Shown here: piece by piece, positions 11,886 to 23,745 of the stretch
Numbering within the stretch: the first letter of the stretch is position 1
Layout of the letters: the number at the start of each line of letters is the position of its first letter
From: Limnoperna fortunei
Lineage: Eukaryota > Mollusca > Bivalvia > Mytilida > Modiolidae
Direction of reading: 5' to 3'
DNA length: 64,000 nucleotides
NCBI GenBank assembly: GCA_944474755.1
Contig: OX104119.1
Location: 47,923,657-47,987,656, forward strand
Notes under the pieces: generated by a model
The model's database searches: none
What the model was told of the DNA's origin: nothing
The model's input: only the letters and a program-made list of their open reading frames with translations
Program-made: the position numbers and the translations under genes

Positions 11886-12252
11886 TGCAGGCTAATTGGA
11901 ACTGTCAACGAAAACGATGTCGTCTGCTGCCTCAGTCTCGCGCGGTACAAAATCAGTAAATAAAAAAATCATAGAAATGAAAAAATTGTACAAATAAATG
12001 TTTTTAACACACTAATACCTACCTGCTATCTTTTCTGCATTATGCATCTTACTAATTTTGTCAAAACAATCAATTCTAAAACATTAGAAAACAGGTGCGA
12101 CAAAACAACTTTTGTAACTCCAACAAAAAAGAGTACTTATCAAATGAAGTCGGTAGTCGGTAGGCGGAACTGATATATCCGAAAGCTTTGTGAAACAGTC
12201 GTAAACTTTGTCGGAAGATTATCTTCCGACTAGTCGTAAATCGTACGTTTAC

Positions 12253-12275
12253 CGACCTTTTGTGAAACGATAGCC
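12253..12275 (-). repeat. right terminal inverted repeat of Harbinger
   Basis: Reverse complement begins GGCTATCGTTTCACAAAAGG and matches the left end at 829-851. The segment just inside (12180-12250) has GTCGGAAGAT/ATCTTCCGAC, a small perfect palindrome. Confidence 0.9.
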
Positions 12276-13019
12276 AGGCTACTTTTTAGTTTAAAATGTT
12301 TGAAAATGCTCACCAGCATAACACAATATAAAACATAAAACATCTGCAAGTACAAGAGTTCATGTGTAAATATATATAGAAATTGTTGTTTCATGCTAAT
12401 CAATCAAAACCAAGTCTTGTATTTTACACGGTTGCCATGGAAACGATAAAATTACTTCCTACTTTTTGTGAAGCATGGTTGATGCATTTAATTTTTTCAT
12501 GTTTTCTTCAATACAAAAAGTAAACTATTACATGTAACATGTAAATACTTTGCTAAATAAAAACCATCCAATTATGCATTTCTTATTTTATTACCTACAA
12601 ACTGCTCTCTTAAACAATTAAAGGTCATTCTTCTTTGTAGACATGACTAAGGGAGGTAATTCATTTTACAAAGTTTTACAAATAATAAATTAAATTTCAA
12701 AAAGTCAATTCGTTCCAGTATCAGCTTTTTTGTTGAAGAATAAATACATGTAAAAGCCTTTTTGTTTGGTTTTGGTTTCTAAGTTTTACAAAACCTATGG
12801 TTTTCCTACTCCTGGGGATAAATTTGACCTATCAAACCGGTTTGTGGATTACCATCCCCACCCGCCAAACTACATAGGTGGTAATTTCTTTTTTGTTTTT
12901 GTTATTTTTGTAATAATTTAAATTGTATATGTTAATAAATAAAAATAATAAAAGAGCTTAACTAGTCTAATATTCGGCTTTCTATTTAGTTGATTTGGCT
13001 TTATTAATATATACAATTC
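12276..13019. other. non-coding stretch right of Harbinger
   Basis: No gene seen. Contains a perfect X-box-like GTTGCCATGGAAAC at 12431-12444 and a segment near 12640-12720 loosely matching 630-700, supporting a shared flanking repeat. Confidence 0.4.
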
Positions 13020-13710
13020 ATATTGACATGTGTTATTTTGAGATATCAACCACCTCTGACGAGTCGTTATGTAGACAATAATAGGCCCCAGTGGGGAGGC
13101 TGTATCGCTCAACTGGAGTTTTGTCGTTTCAGGAGCAAACCTGCTACAAGAGGTTATACGACATTTCAAACCAAAGAGACTCAAGTTATGCTTCACTATC
13201 TACGTATAATAGTTCGCTAGACTTAGTTAGAGGCCAAAGACAACAAAAATCACCATGTGTTGATACCTTTCACAAAACATAACTCCAAAAGGAGTCACTG
13301 GACAACTTTGACCCATTCGACAAATTTGACCCAATGGGGATTTTTTTGTACAGCTAAATGGACTGAACATTTCAGCAATTGAAAGTTTTTCTCTGTCTTT
13401 TATGTTTCTCGAGTTATAGGCCAAAAATGATAAAAATCGCTATATTAAATTTTGATCTTTTTTGACCATTTAAAGTTGAGATCTCTAAAATTATATTCTA
13501 AAAATCTAAAATCTCTAAAGGAACGAAACCTAAACTTGATCTGTAACTCATCACGGTTGACTCAAATATCAAAAATCAGTTCATTATATACAAGTATTTA
13601 GAAAAAAAAATGCGGAAAACTGAGGTTTGACAGAGGAACGGACAGACAGACGAACAGAGTACAAACCTAATGTCCTATTCGGCTTTTGGCGGTAAGGGAC
13701 TGAAAATTGC
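13020..13710 (-). repeat. CCGTCCGTC-type non-coding element, minus orientation
   Basis: Reads GACGAACAGAGT just before the right edge, the complement of the CTGTCTGTCCGTTC head found in other elements here. The body has AT-rich text with no long frame. Ends are not defined. Placed in this group by the head motif only. Confidence 0.4.
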
Positions 13711-13907
13711 TGTAAATTTATTGCTGCACAAACTAAGATAAAGTCAATTAAAAAAACTCCTTTGGTCTTTCAGGGCTGTTCCTGAAAAAATGACATGGAA
13801 TACTTAAAATGGATCATGGAAAGAATTGAATGCATGCCCACTAAGATTTATCATTTCAATAACTGAGTTTTTCCTTCAAAAAACTCTATTACTATCAATT
13901 TGTTGTA

Positions 13908-16900
13908 TTAAACAGAATTATATACGTCATTTCTAATTTGTTCATCTTCAATGCTCTGATCCTCATCATCGATCACAGAGAGTTGATGTTTTAGACATCC
14001 ATTTCTTTGTAAAAGTGTCAGTCTTGAAAAATAGGAAGAAATCTGAGAAGGTTGAAGCCATTCATTTGGGGAGAATCTTAATGCACCAATAACTTTAACT
14101 ATTCTCATGTCCCTTGACACATCAACCGGGTTAGCTTTTTTCCAGTCCATTCGCTTATCTGCAGGTGATTCATCAATCTACAAAATAAAGCATAACATTT
14201 CTGTCTACCTTATATTAAGGGTTTGCTTTAAATTATTGTATTATTTGTTGCCTTTTTTGCTGTACAAAAATCTAATTCTACATGTGAAATACTAATAAAT
14301 CTTGTACTAAAAGCAATGAGAATCTAAATTATTTAGGTACTTTAATTTTTACCTCATCAGAGATATTCTTCATACTAGTACATGAACATTTTAGTTATCT
14401 GGGACTTAAGGTCAAAATGTACAATGTAATCTTATATCATCAGTTGGCATCCATTAATAATATCTATAAATTGTTTTAGTGAAGTTTAAAGACATTGTAC
14501 ATGTATAATTTATAGCTTCTATACCATAATACTAAATAAATATTACCATCCTGACCATAGACTGCAGCTGGTATATCATTTGTTTGTCTTAAAGTATTTT
14601 AAAATTTTCCGAATGGCATATGACGATAAAATTAATTTATTTAAAGACAAATATTTTGAATGCTCACATGTCCTTCATCGGTGCAAATGGCATAACTGTA
14701 ATTTGAATATACATGTACATGTATTATGGATTCTATAAAAAAATGCATATTAAAGCATCAAGATACATGTACCTTCATCTCAGATATTTCAGTCACTGAG
14801 CTCTGTGTTACACAGATGGTATCTTCGTCCTCTGACTGGACTTTGTAGTACAATTCAAGACATTATCTACATATTCCTAAAATTGAAAAATCTAATTACA
14901 TATAAATATTAAAACACTGGTTTTGTTGCGATGTATAATGAATTCCATGAACGGTAATGTATGTACATGTATACTTCTTGGATAAATTTAATAGAGGTTA
15001 ACTTTCAATATATTTAGCTGATGTGCGACTTTTTTTTTCAGGGTGTATTTAAACAGCTCACTAACTCGTCACAAAAAATACAATGCAAAAAGTGGAAGGC
15101 TACCATTCGGGGATTTATATACTATTTTAAAAACATAAAATGAGTTGAAAATTGTAGTAAAAACAAAACTGTTTACTGACTTGACATACATAACATAAAG
15201 TTGAAAGAATACATTGTAGTTGGGAAGAAACATTGTACTGTTTCACACTCACAGTTCCCTGTTTCGGAGCCCCATTCTATTATTTGTGAGGTCAATATGA
15301 CCGTTATTGTCTGCTTGAAAATAGCTTAATTTAAGTGTCAAAATTATATAAGTACATTGTACATGTAGAAGCAACATTTTGACATTAACAATAGGTCAGA
15401 GTGTTTCCAATAAACCCCAAGTCAGGATATTTTACTCTCAAAAATTAATTTTGACCCACAAGGTTTGATGTTTGATGTATTCCCTATTAATCCTGCAGAA
15501 ATAACACTTCAAATTTCCTGAAATTACCCTTAAATGAAATTTTGTAAGAAACACTGGGCCAAAAAACTTTATATGGAGGGTCAGTAAAGTTAGTGGAAAC
15601 AGGTAATTTTATTTTTGGCCTAAAGTTAAAAGGACTGCAAATCTAGACATTTATATGTAGCATGGTATAGGCCTAAAACAAATAAATTATACTTTCAAAC
15701 CCACTATTTTTCCAATTGCAATAATTGAACTACATGTACTCAAATTTTAGGGGCTAGTGAAACTTTCACTTTCAGGCATGGTGACAATGACTAAAACAGA
15801 AACTTTAAAAATTATCTAATTTTTATAATGGTATTTTTGGACAGAGACTGATAAATACTTGATAGGAAAATAATCTCTTTATTTCACCTACCTGAACCTA
15901 TTGTTCATGTTGGTACAAGATATGATATCCCAAATGTTCCAACATAATTTGACTCATATGAAGACTAACAGCTCTATACGGTTTTGCATTCCCAATATGA
16001 TTAGGGTAACTGCATTTCTGAGTAGGTCGCCAGTGAATTCCCAAAGAATACCGGTGGTGTGGACAAACCGAAAATCTTAAACATGGGGAAAATATTCCAC
16101 AACGAGCAGCAATTATAAATGACCTTCACTTTCAATGTTATCCAAGACTTTCAGCTTTCTGAGATGGGTTGTTATGCTTTCGGTACAGTCCATAAGTTTG
16201 ACAGTTGTAAATTCCTTTGGATACATCTTTGAAATGCTGCATGATGTTGTCGAAAGTGAGATTGAGCATTTCAGAAAAACTTCTGTTGATACCATGGAGG
16301 CTGCCATGTTGGAAATGCTGCTGCCATCTAGTGGCAATATCCAAAGGGGAATAACTCTGATTGTCAAATACCAGTCATTCCAATGGTATTTGACTTTAAT
16401 TTATACACAGTATATAATAAAATCACATCAATTTTGGGGTTTAAATTTCAAAACTATATTTTTTATATAATTTAGACTAAAATTAATTTCAAAATAAAAT
16501 TGCTGTAAAAAAAGAGGCATGAAATCTTAAGCATTTTACATATGAAACATAGCCTAAAAAGAACGACACCATAGTCATAAATAGACAAATATATTGCTGA
16601 AAAAAGATTGTAGTTCAAATAGTTGCATCATTTGGCAATGAATTACAGTGGATTTGGTTAAACTCTAAATATTCACGTTATCACTTTATGTCACTCTGCC
16701 TGACTCTTATATAGAATACTACTTAAAACTTACAAAATATTAAGTCTGTTTTAGAAAGGTTAAATCTTTAAATTCATTATTTATAGACCCCAAGAGAAAA
16801 GAAACAATGTTATAATTCAAGTACCTGTAATTGTGTGTGTCTGTTCTCGAGCTTCTGTAGCCGTGTCTGCTTTGTTTGGCATAAAATCACGTTCCACTCT

Positions 16901-16950
16901 TCTTTAGTGTCAAAACTTTCTGGACTTGATGTGTCCGATAAAAACAAGGT
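13908..16950 (-). pseudogene. unidentified minus-strand gene, last three exons, one apparent frameshift
   Basis: Three segments join with good splice sites: 16950-16825 (126 nt, phase 0 in and out), 14876-14773 (104 nt) and 14177-13908 (270 nt with stop). The first encodes a charged helical stretch (TRLQKLENRHTQLQ). The middle one starts in frame as EYVDNVLNC but must shift by one base to continue as KVQSEDEDTICVTQSSVTEI, so one nucleotide is missing, by mutation or sequencing error. The last contains VIGALRFSPNEWLQPSQISS followed by YFSRL, and an acidic tail. I do not recognise the family. Upstream exons were not found. The acidic, low-complexity middle and the coiled coil suggest a nuclear or DNA-associated protein, but that is a guess. 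Confidence 0.5.
14877..16824. other. intron of the preceding gene; no further gene recognised
   Basis: AT-rich. An overlapping pair of frames on opposite strands at 16113-16470 has no recognisable domain. A CTACATGTAC-type word recurs several times. Confidence 0.4.
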
Positions 16951-18649
16951 CTGAAAACTACATAAATCAAAAACGATGTTGGTCGTAGAATACCAAATAC
17001 ATGTATTACAAAATACAGGATACAATGCATTGGATATTTTTAAAAAATAAATTATCGACTAGATCGTAGTTTTGATAACATAATTAAATGTTTCGATGTA
17101 ATAAAGAAATGCGAGCATAAACAATTGTCTTGCGGGACCTCGCTCCTTTCGAGGTGCACCAATTACATGAAATGCCGTTCCACTCAAACTAACAACTGGG
17201 TATTGATATCATTATTGCTATAAATTTTGAGACCACCAAACTAGCATCAATGGCTTATAAATGTAATTTTAAGTTGCAAAACGCTAATGCTAAAAATATT
17301 ATATTACTTCTTTATGTCGACCTAAACGAAGTTTGGCCACTTATTAATGTATTTGCATCGTTTATTATTATTATTTCAGTTTCCACTTATTCTAGATCAT
17401 GAACTTGTCCGACACATTTCTAAGAGACGCCTTGATAAAATCAAATGATACTTGGCAGAGTTGTAGATCTACATTTGGAGTGGTTCAGTCAATAATAAAC
17501 TAAGAACTTATAGAGAACCAAAATATTTTTCTAAATCTAGACTATTACATCTAGTAAGCTGCGAGAAAGTTTTATTTTATACTGGAAGAAACAAAAATAT
17601 AATGATGAAAATACACCAAACAAGAACAAACTAAGAACTTATAGTGAACTGAATTTGTGTAAGAAATTTGTTATTACTTGACATTCCTAAAAAGGTTATA
17701 TCTATGTTAAACTCAGAATGAGTAACAACAATCTTTATATTGAGCAAGGGCGTCATAATTCACCTTTGGACCAATGAACATGGACCATGCATAAGGATGT
17801 TAAGAATGAATATAATTTTATGTGTAAATGTGAAAAGTTACAAGTTAATAAATTAAATCTATTTTGGAAGATTGAAGAAATCATCCTAATTTTGTTAGTA
17901 TGTCAGATAGAGAAAAATGTATATTTATATTTAAAAGTAGTGATTATGATATGTAAGTATGTGTTTTAGGTATTTTTGAAATCAGAAAAAAAGTGATATG
18001 TAACCAAGAGATTGTATTTTAAAAGAATATCTTCAAACTTGTTAAAACCTTTACATTTGTATACGTTTATGTTCCAAGACGAAATTCTAATATTTCTTTT
18101 CTCATAAATCATTTAAACTACGAGGTAATAAGATGGAATAAATAGACCCTAATCTATTAGCTTTTTGTTTTATTCAGTAATAACAAATAGTTATCTGGTG
18201 AATAACAGTATTGCACATACCAATTAAAGATTGACCATAGAATTGTGAATTTAACATAATCAGTGTTCATTATTGCATTAAAGGACCATGTAGACAAGTC
18301 TATCATGTCTATATATCATATAGTTTTAGTATAACAATAAAATGTAAATGTACATCAATGTACGTGAAATTTGTACATCCAAAACAAAATATTAGAAACA
18401 ATAAAATGTTAATGCACTTAAATGTATCTAAAAATATAAGAAAAGATTCAAATAACAAAAATATATTTTAATTGAGTAATACTTAGTACATTGTATCAAT
18501 ACTAGTGAACTTAATTCTCAAACGAATTCATTTGAAGAAATTCTCCCCAATTGAAAAGTACATGAAGCAGTATATTTGATGTGGAGCGAAACCATGTAAA
18601 CAGTTCATTGACAATCAAGGGTCAAAATACAATCCGAAAAGGATCTTAA
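16951..18649. other. no gene seen
   Basis: AT-rich, no long open frame and no repeat family that I recognise. The palindrome TCGCTCCTTTCGAGGTGCAC region (17150) is the only GC-richer spot and could be the promoter side of the minus-strand gene. Confidence 0.3.
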
Positions 18650-19741
18650 TTCATATTGGTGCTAGACACGTCCAAAGCACTGGTGCAGATTAAAAGTTCA
18701 AATCGTTGTTTGAAGTCGCCATCACCAAATGCCCGGAAACAGACCATCGTATACAGGAAAGATATTGAGAACACTATTATTGACAATGGAAACCGCAACA
18801 TAAAATTAGCAGCACCTGGCTATGACAATATTCGCATTATTGAAGGCTTTGTACCAACCAGTGAAATGTTTTTTGACAATGTTCACTTGAACGATAAAAC
18901 AATAACTGAAAAGAGAAATAAAAATCCCTTTTATACAACATAGTACAAATGCATTGTCAAAACCAAGAAACGAACAAATTCACGTCAACGGCGACCGAAA
19001 AGTGCTTAATAATACTCCAAGAAAAACTAAAAATCCTCACATAAGCCCATCAGCCTGATATAAACAAGTTTCAAAAGCCGAAAGTCTCCAAACAACCAAC
19101 TGGATAATCCGTTCAATATGCCATTCTTGAACACGTGGATGTCTGGGCCTTGGAACATGCATACGCCGCCAACAATTTGTGCAAAATATGAATTAAAAGG
19201 CAGCAAATGTATCGGACATGAACTATATACGACATGGAAACAAGTATATAACCAAATATTAATGCTAAAACTGTTGTCTTATTACCTATTATTAGTCAAG
19301 CTAGTCTAGTTTATATGTTAATTTGTTTATTACTTTATTTCAAAATTTTAGAGTTATCCTTCTTCTCGCAGTAGTTTAATCTGCTCACAAAACATTTATC
19401 TTTTTGTGCCTCCCAACATCATCCTTAAATAATACTTTCGTTGTATCTCTTTTTTGCCAATAATAATGAATATAAATAACCTCAAAATAGGCTCATGGAA
19501 CATCCAAGGTCTTAACAAAGACAAAGTTAATGACCAAAGCTTTGTAAATATTATTTCTAGTCTACATGTCTTTATTTAGGTAGAAACGGGGTGACAGTGG
19601 GTCAGCAATAAATATAACTAATTTTACCCTCCTTTGTAGTAGTAATCGTGCCAAGCACAAAAATGCAAGACGCAACTCTGATGGTACAGCTGTTTATGTT
19701 AAACACTCATTATCAAAAGGAACATCCAAATTTCCAAATGA
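18650..19741 (+). pseudogene. decayed CR1/L2-like LINE: ORF1 esterase end plus endonuclease start
   Basis: 18656-18943 ends with MFFDNVHLNDKTITEKRNKN, resembling the D-x-x-H region that closes SGNH-hydrolase (esterase) ORF1 proteins of CR1/L2 LINEs. About 500 bp on, 19466-19580 encodes LKIGSWNIQGLNKDKVNDQS, the usual opening of an apurinic-type (EEP) endonuclease, broken by a stop; 19640-19720 continues as NSDGTAVYVKHSLSKG, also typical. Stops and indels throughout and no reverse transcriptase follows, so it is a truncated relic. Confidence 0.6.
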
Positions 19742-20649
19742 CTAACATATTCTAACATAATAACATAAAGGTAACCTAAACCTGTGCAGTTCACTATTAA
19801 TGGAAAAGGCAAGAAAGCGTTTTTCAAAATTAAAACGGCTATTAGTCTTGATAATTCATGCAAACTATTAGACAAATTATTTGATAAACTCGTTGTTCTT
19901 ATTGCTCTATACTGAATCGAACGATAAATAGGAATACTAATATATCATGCCACTCAATATACTCAAAATTTAATAATGAGTCAACCGTGATAATGAAAAT
20001 ACTAGCCAATCATATTATTGTCACTCTCATCATATATCTAGTCAGAATCTGTCATTTATAATCTTCCTTCATGTTTTATGTTATTTGTGTTTAGTTACAT
20101 CTACATATATTATGTTGTTCCACTTTATGCAGTTCGCCATAACTGTGTTGTCCTTATTTTTTAAGACTTGTTATAATTTAGTCAATTCCGGAAATATTTC
20201 CGATTTGGTTTGTTACTACGATATTATGATAGTTTCCGCCAATAGCACGCCAAACTTTTCGTCTTGAAAATCCATCTGAAGCCACGATGTGAGTTTATTT
20301 TACTTTATCGTATTGCTAAATTTCATGTGGTTATCGTATTCTGTATAAACGATAACTTTTCTGCCCGTTTTTTGAAAGTGAAAGTTACTTTTCTGACTTC
20401 CACATTTTTTCTCTTGACAGTCACTGTAGTGAATGTGCGAATCTTTGTCATTTTTCATCAGCACACCAGGGTTATCAATGGTGTTGCACATGTGAATCGT
20501 CAATATGCTTTTTGATGAAATATGTGGATTAAATATTTATTTTACAATATTTTTGAGTGTGCTTTAGTTCCTAACAAGGCCCCATCTTGCAACATTGGTT
20601 TAACTAGGCTGTTATCAGGCAGTTACAGTGAAAAGATCCTATAATCAGC
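19742..20649. other. region upstream of BEL gag; LTR not resolved
   Basis: No gene. A 5' LTR and primer-binding site should lie here if the BEL/Pao element is complete on this side, but with no 3' LTR in the window to compare I could not define it. Confidence 0.3.
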
Positions 20650-22020
20650 ATGGATACTGAACATAATGGTGACACGGAACAAAGGAAACACATCATGTCT
20701 ACAAAGGGACTGGAAGCATTTTTAGCAACTAGTGACAAACACAATCGAACTCTTTCCAGAATTTCACGGGAAATAGATGAACACTGTCTCATCCTCACTT
20801 CAGGAGAATACGATCATGAAACCCATACACTTACACTTGGATCTACTGCACAAGTGTTTAGAGAACTATGTTCACAAATCTGATGAATTTAGCGGTTTAC
20901 TGTTGCGTTCTAAAACAGATGATGCAGAACGTGAACTTGCGGCTCACAGAGTGATTCGTGACTCATTAGTGCGAAAAGTTGAAGAACTTTTAAAACTTTT
21001 AAAAACCTTCACATCAAAGTCATTGGGAACAAAACTAAAATTACAAGTTCAAAGCAAAGCAGCAATTCGTCAAGAAGGACATTGTCGAAAGGCTCCTCCA
21101 TAAACTCTAGTACTAGTAGCAGTTTAATTTTGCGACAAAAGGCTAAGACAGAAGCAGCAAAGAAGAGACATGAATTCCTTAAAGAAGAATCAGATTTAAT
21201 AATACAAAAGGCGCAAATCGACGCAAGAGAGAAAAACTTGTCAGCTAGGAAGGAAGCAGCTATAGCTGTAGCCGAACTTCGTGCAATGGAGGAAGCTTCA
21301 GAAGTTGAACATTTAAGTGTTGAAACCGAAGTCAAGTACAATTTTACAGAGGAATTTGTATCCAATCAAAATGATATTCTCTGTCAAGATCGGGGTCACG
21401 AACAATATATACTGCAACCTTCACAACATATCAATCATGGTAATGTTACGTCACAAGAACAACCGCAATTAAGAAGTGAAATCGTAAACATTCCTAGCGT
21501 CTCACGTAATACCATCAATCCTGAACCTGTGGTTTCAGTTACAGCTAACATAAACGATAAGAACAATAATGAAGACTTTGCGAAATAATTAGTCAAGAAA
21601 GACTTGTTGACGTCGAGACTGTGCAAGTTTGACGATCGACCCGAAAATTATGTTTCTTGGAAAGATTCTTTTAAGAATATTATGAATGAAATCAGTGCTT
21701 CTGCTTCTGAAGAGTTGGATTTACTGCTCCAGTACACTGGACATGAGTCAAACAAACAAGTAAAAAGTATTAATGTATCAAATGCTGGTAATCCCTCAAC
21801 CGCACTTGAACGTGCATGGGACCGTTTGAACACACGGTATGGTTCTCCAGAAAGAGTAGAATGTGCATTAAAGAAAAAACTAGCTGCAGTGCAGAAAATT
21901 TCATACAAAGATAAAGGAGGGAAATTATTCGAGCTTTCAGACATCTTATCCGAAATAAGGGCAGTTAAGGAAAAGGTTGAGTATTCTGCCTTGTTAAGTG
22001 TCTATGACACTGCTCTAGTG
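20650..22020 (+). pseudogene. BEL/Pao gag
   Basis: ATG at 20650 opens a frame broken near 20880, continued in another frame to about 21100, then in a third from 21082. TAA at 21586-21588 interrupts the last of these, which resumes directly in the same frame from 21604. The middle is a long charged helix (RQKAKTEAAKKRHEFLKEES), as in Pao-type Gag. The C-terminal half (KFDDRPENYVSWKDSFKNIM through LNTRYGSP) is the conserved DUF1759-type capsid segment. The last part of gag is deleted, fusing VYDTALVDICHK to the protease. Confidence 0.8.
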
Positions 22021-22893
22021 GATATCTGTCATAAGCAAAGAACACAGTCAGAAATGCGCATCTATGCTATTATAGACGAACAGAGCAATTCTTCGCTAGT
22101 ACACAGCGAAATACTAGACTATTTTAACGTTAAATCCGAGCTGAAACAATACTTACTTAGTACTTGCAGTGGCGAGGTAGCGATGACAGGAAGAAGGGCT
22201 AGCGGTTTCATTGTCAAATCTTTAAGTGGAAATACCATGGAATTACCTACCTTGATTGAATGTGACATGATTCCGAACAATCGCAATGAAATTCCAACTC
22301 CTGAATATTTTCACATTTCTGACGTATCGCATCACATCCCGTCTTTAGATCCCAATGCGAAAATTCTTCTATTTGGCCGTGATATGTTACCTGCACATTA
22401 TGTCTTAGACCAAAGAATTGGTGAGCCTTATCAGCCAATTGCTCAACAGCTTACCTTAGGATGGGTGATTGTCGGTGAGGCATGTTTAGATGGTGCACAT
22501 TACCCTAGAAAGGTGAGTGCATTGAAAACGTATGTGCAACCAAATGGTAGACCTTCAATGTTAGAACCATGTACTAATAAGTTCAAGGTAGATGAACATG
22601 AAGTTGACAATTTGTTTAGAACAACGAAGGACGACAATAAACCAAGTTTCTCAGTAGAAGATCAACGCTTCATGGTATTGATGGAGAATGAAATGGTTCG
22701 AGATGAAAACAATACTTGGGTCGCCCCATTGCCGATTAAACCATGTCGCGAACGTTTGCAGAATAATCGGGCACAGGCTTTGAATAGAGCGAAGATCTTT
22801 GACATTTCATTGCAGCGTAATTCATTGAAACAGAAACACGTCGTTGAATTCATGGAAAATCTGTTACAGAATGGTCACGCTGAACGTGCACCA
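22021..22893 (+). pseudogene. BEL/Pao aspartic protease and start of the polymerase region
   Basis: YAIIDEQSNSSLVHSEILDY contains the A17/DUF1758 protease active-site segment (IIDEQSN). The linker LLFGRDMLPAHYV and the region preceding the reverse transcriptase (HVVEFMENLLQNGHAERAP) follow in one open frame. The frame stays open past the insertion point and ends in transposon DNA at 23184, so the last ~97 codons of that frame are chimeric and not BEL-derived. Confidence 0.8.
22881..22893 (+). repeat. 13-bp target-site duplication, left copy
   Basis: TGAACGTGCACCA; an identical copy is at 28496-28508. A single copy restores the normal BEL/Pao reading frame, showing that this is the site duplicated on insertion. 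Confidence 0.85.
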
Positions 22894-22952
22894 TCTTCGC
22901 TAGCCAAGGGTTACGATCCGATACTCTTATCTTCACCCTTGGCAGATCTAGA
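22894..22952 (+). repeat. left TIR of the RecQ-bearing transposon
   Basis: About 60 bp, pairs inverted with 28437-28495; the central 20 bp are the most diverged. Contains the sub-palindrome CCAAGGGT ... ACCCTTGG, so each end can form a hairpin. Confidence 0.85.
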
Positions 22953-23728
22953 CGGTATTTCGGTGTCACACAGGAACGGTTTTGATTGGATGCAGGGACC
23001 AACAACTGCACCAATCAGATTGTGTTTAACAAAAAACACGTGTACGTTTAAGAAAGTAAACAAATCATGGCGTCGACCGATTGTGTATTATGATACATAC
23101 AAAATTCTACCTAAGAAGGACAGTCGTACGATTTTGTCAACACCTGTGTTTTTAATAAGTTATGTGAAATTCTGGCTTACATAACCGCACCGTGTTGATG
23201 GGATTTCTATGACGTATGGTATGTTTGCGGTTTTTGAAAATTGAACATACTTTCGAAGATCGAATATGATACATAGAAGAAGCATACTAAAAAGGAGAAA
23301 TATGAACTGATAAGTTTGCTTAGATAAAAATTCACAAGTCAACAATGTGTACGCTCCGCCAGCGTTTCTCTGTGGCGCCTACTGAAATGTCTGATGGAAA
23401 TGTCAACCAGATGCAGTAATTAGCCCAGAAGTAACGACCCCGACGAGAACTGCAAAGAACAAAATATTGCACTCGCAAACACCTAGAAAAACGAAGATAT
23501 CAATAACTATAACTCCAAGAAAGGCAAATAGCGTCACATCAGTTACTACATATCTGCTATAATATGGATTCTAAAAATGTATTGAAAAGCCGAAAAGGAA
23601 AAGATTTGGTGTGAATTTGTTTTTGCCAGACAAAGTTAAGGTAATAATATTTTATATTTAAAAAAACATCATTGGCCATATGGATACATTCCTTTAGGCA
23701 TTTAACATTTGATAAATATTTCAGAAAA

Positions 23729-23745
23729 GGGGGGGGGGGGGGGGG
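23729..23745 (+). repeat. G17 homopolymer
   Basis: Seventeen consecutive G. Such runs can form quadruplexes and are prone to length error. Lies in the left non-coding part of the RecQ-bearing transposon. Confidence 0.9.

Larger units (their letters stand above)
829..12275. mobile_element. PIF/Harbinger DNA transposon, about 11.4 kb, two genes
   Basis: The ends are a 23-bp inverted repeat (829-851 and 12253-12275, 20 of 23 matching, inner part CGTTTCACAAAAGGTCG). A second inverted pair, ACGACTGTTTCACAAA, lies just inside (891-906 and 12187-12202). Between them are the two genes that define Harbinger elements: a HARBI1-type nuclease on + and a Myb/SANT-like protein on -, converging around 5.3-5.8 kb. 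No clear 3-bp target duplication is visible (flanks read ACT and AGG). The introns have collected MITE-like elements. Autonomy is plausible but the nuclease has a one-base frameshift. Confidence 0.9.

Noticed and set aside
826..12278. 3-bp target duplication of the Harbinger element
   Set aside because: Flanks ACT and AGG do not match; shifting the ends by one or two bases does not produce a convincing duplication.
16113..16470. Overlapping frames on both strands, possible exon
   Set aside because: No domain, no supporting splice context; frames on opposite strands are shadows of each other.
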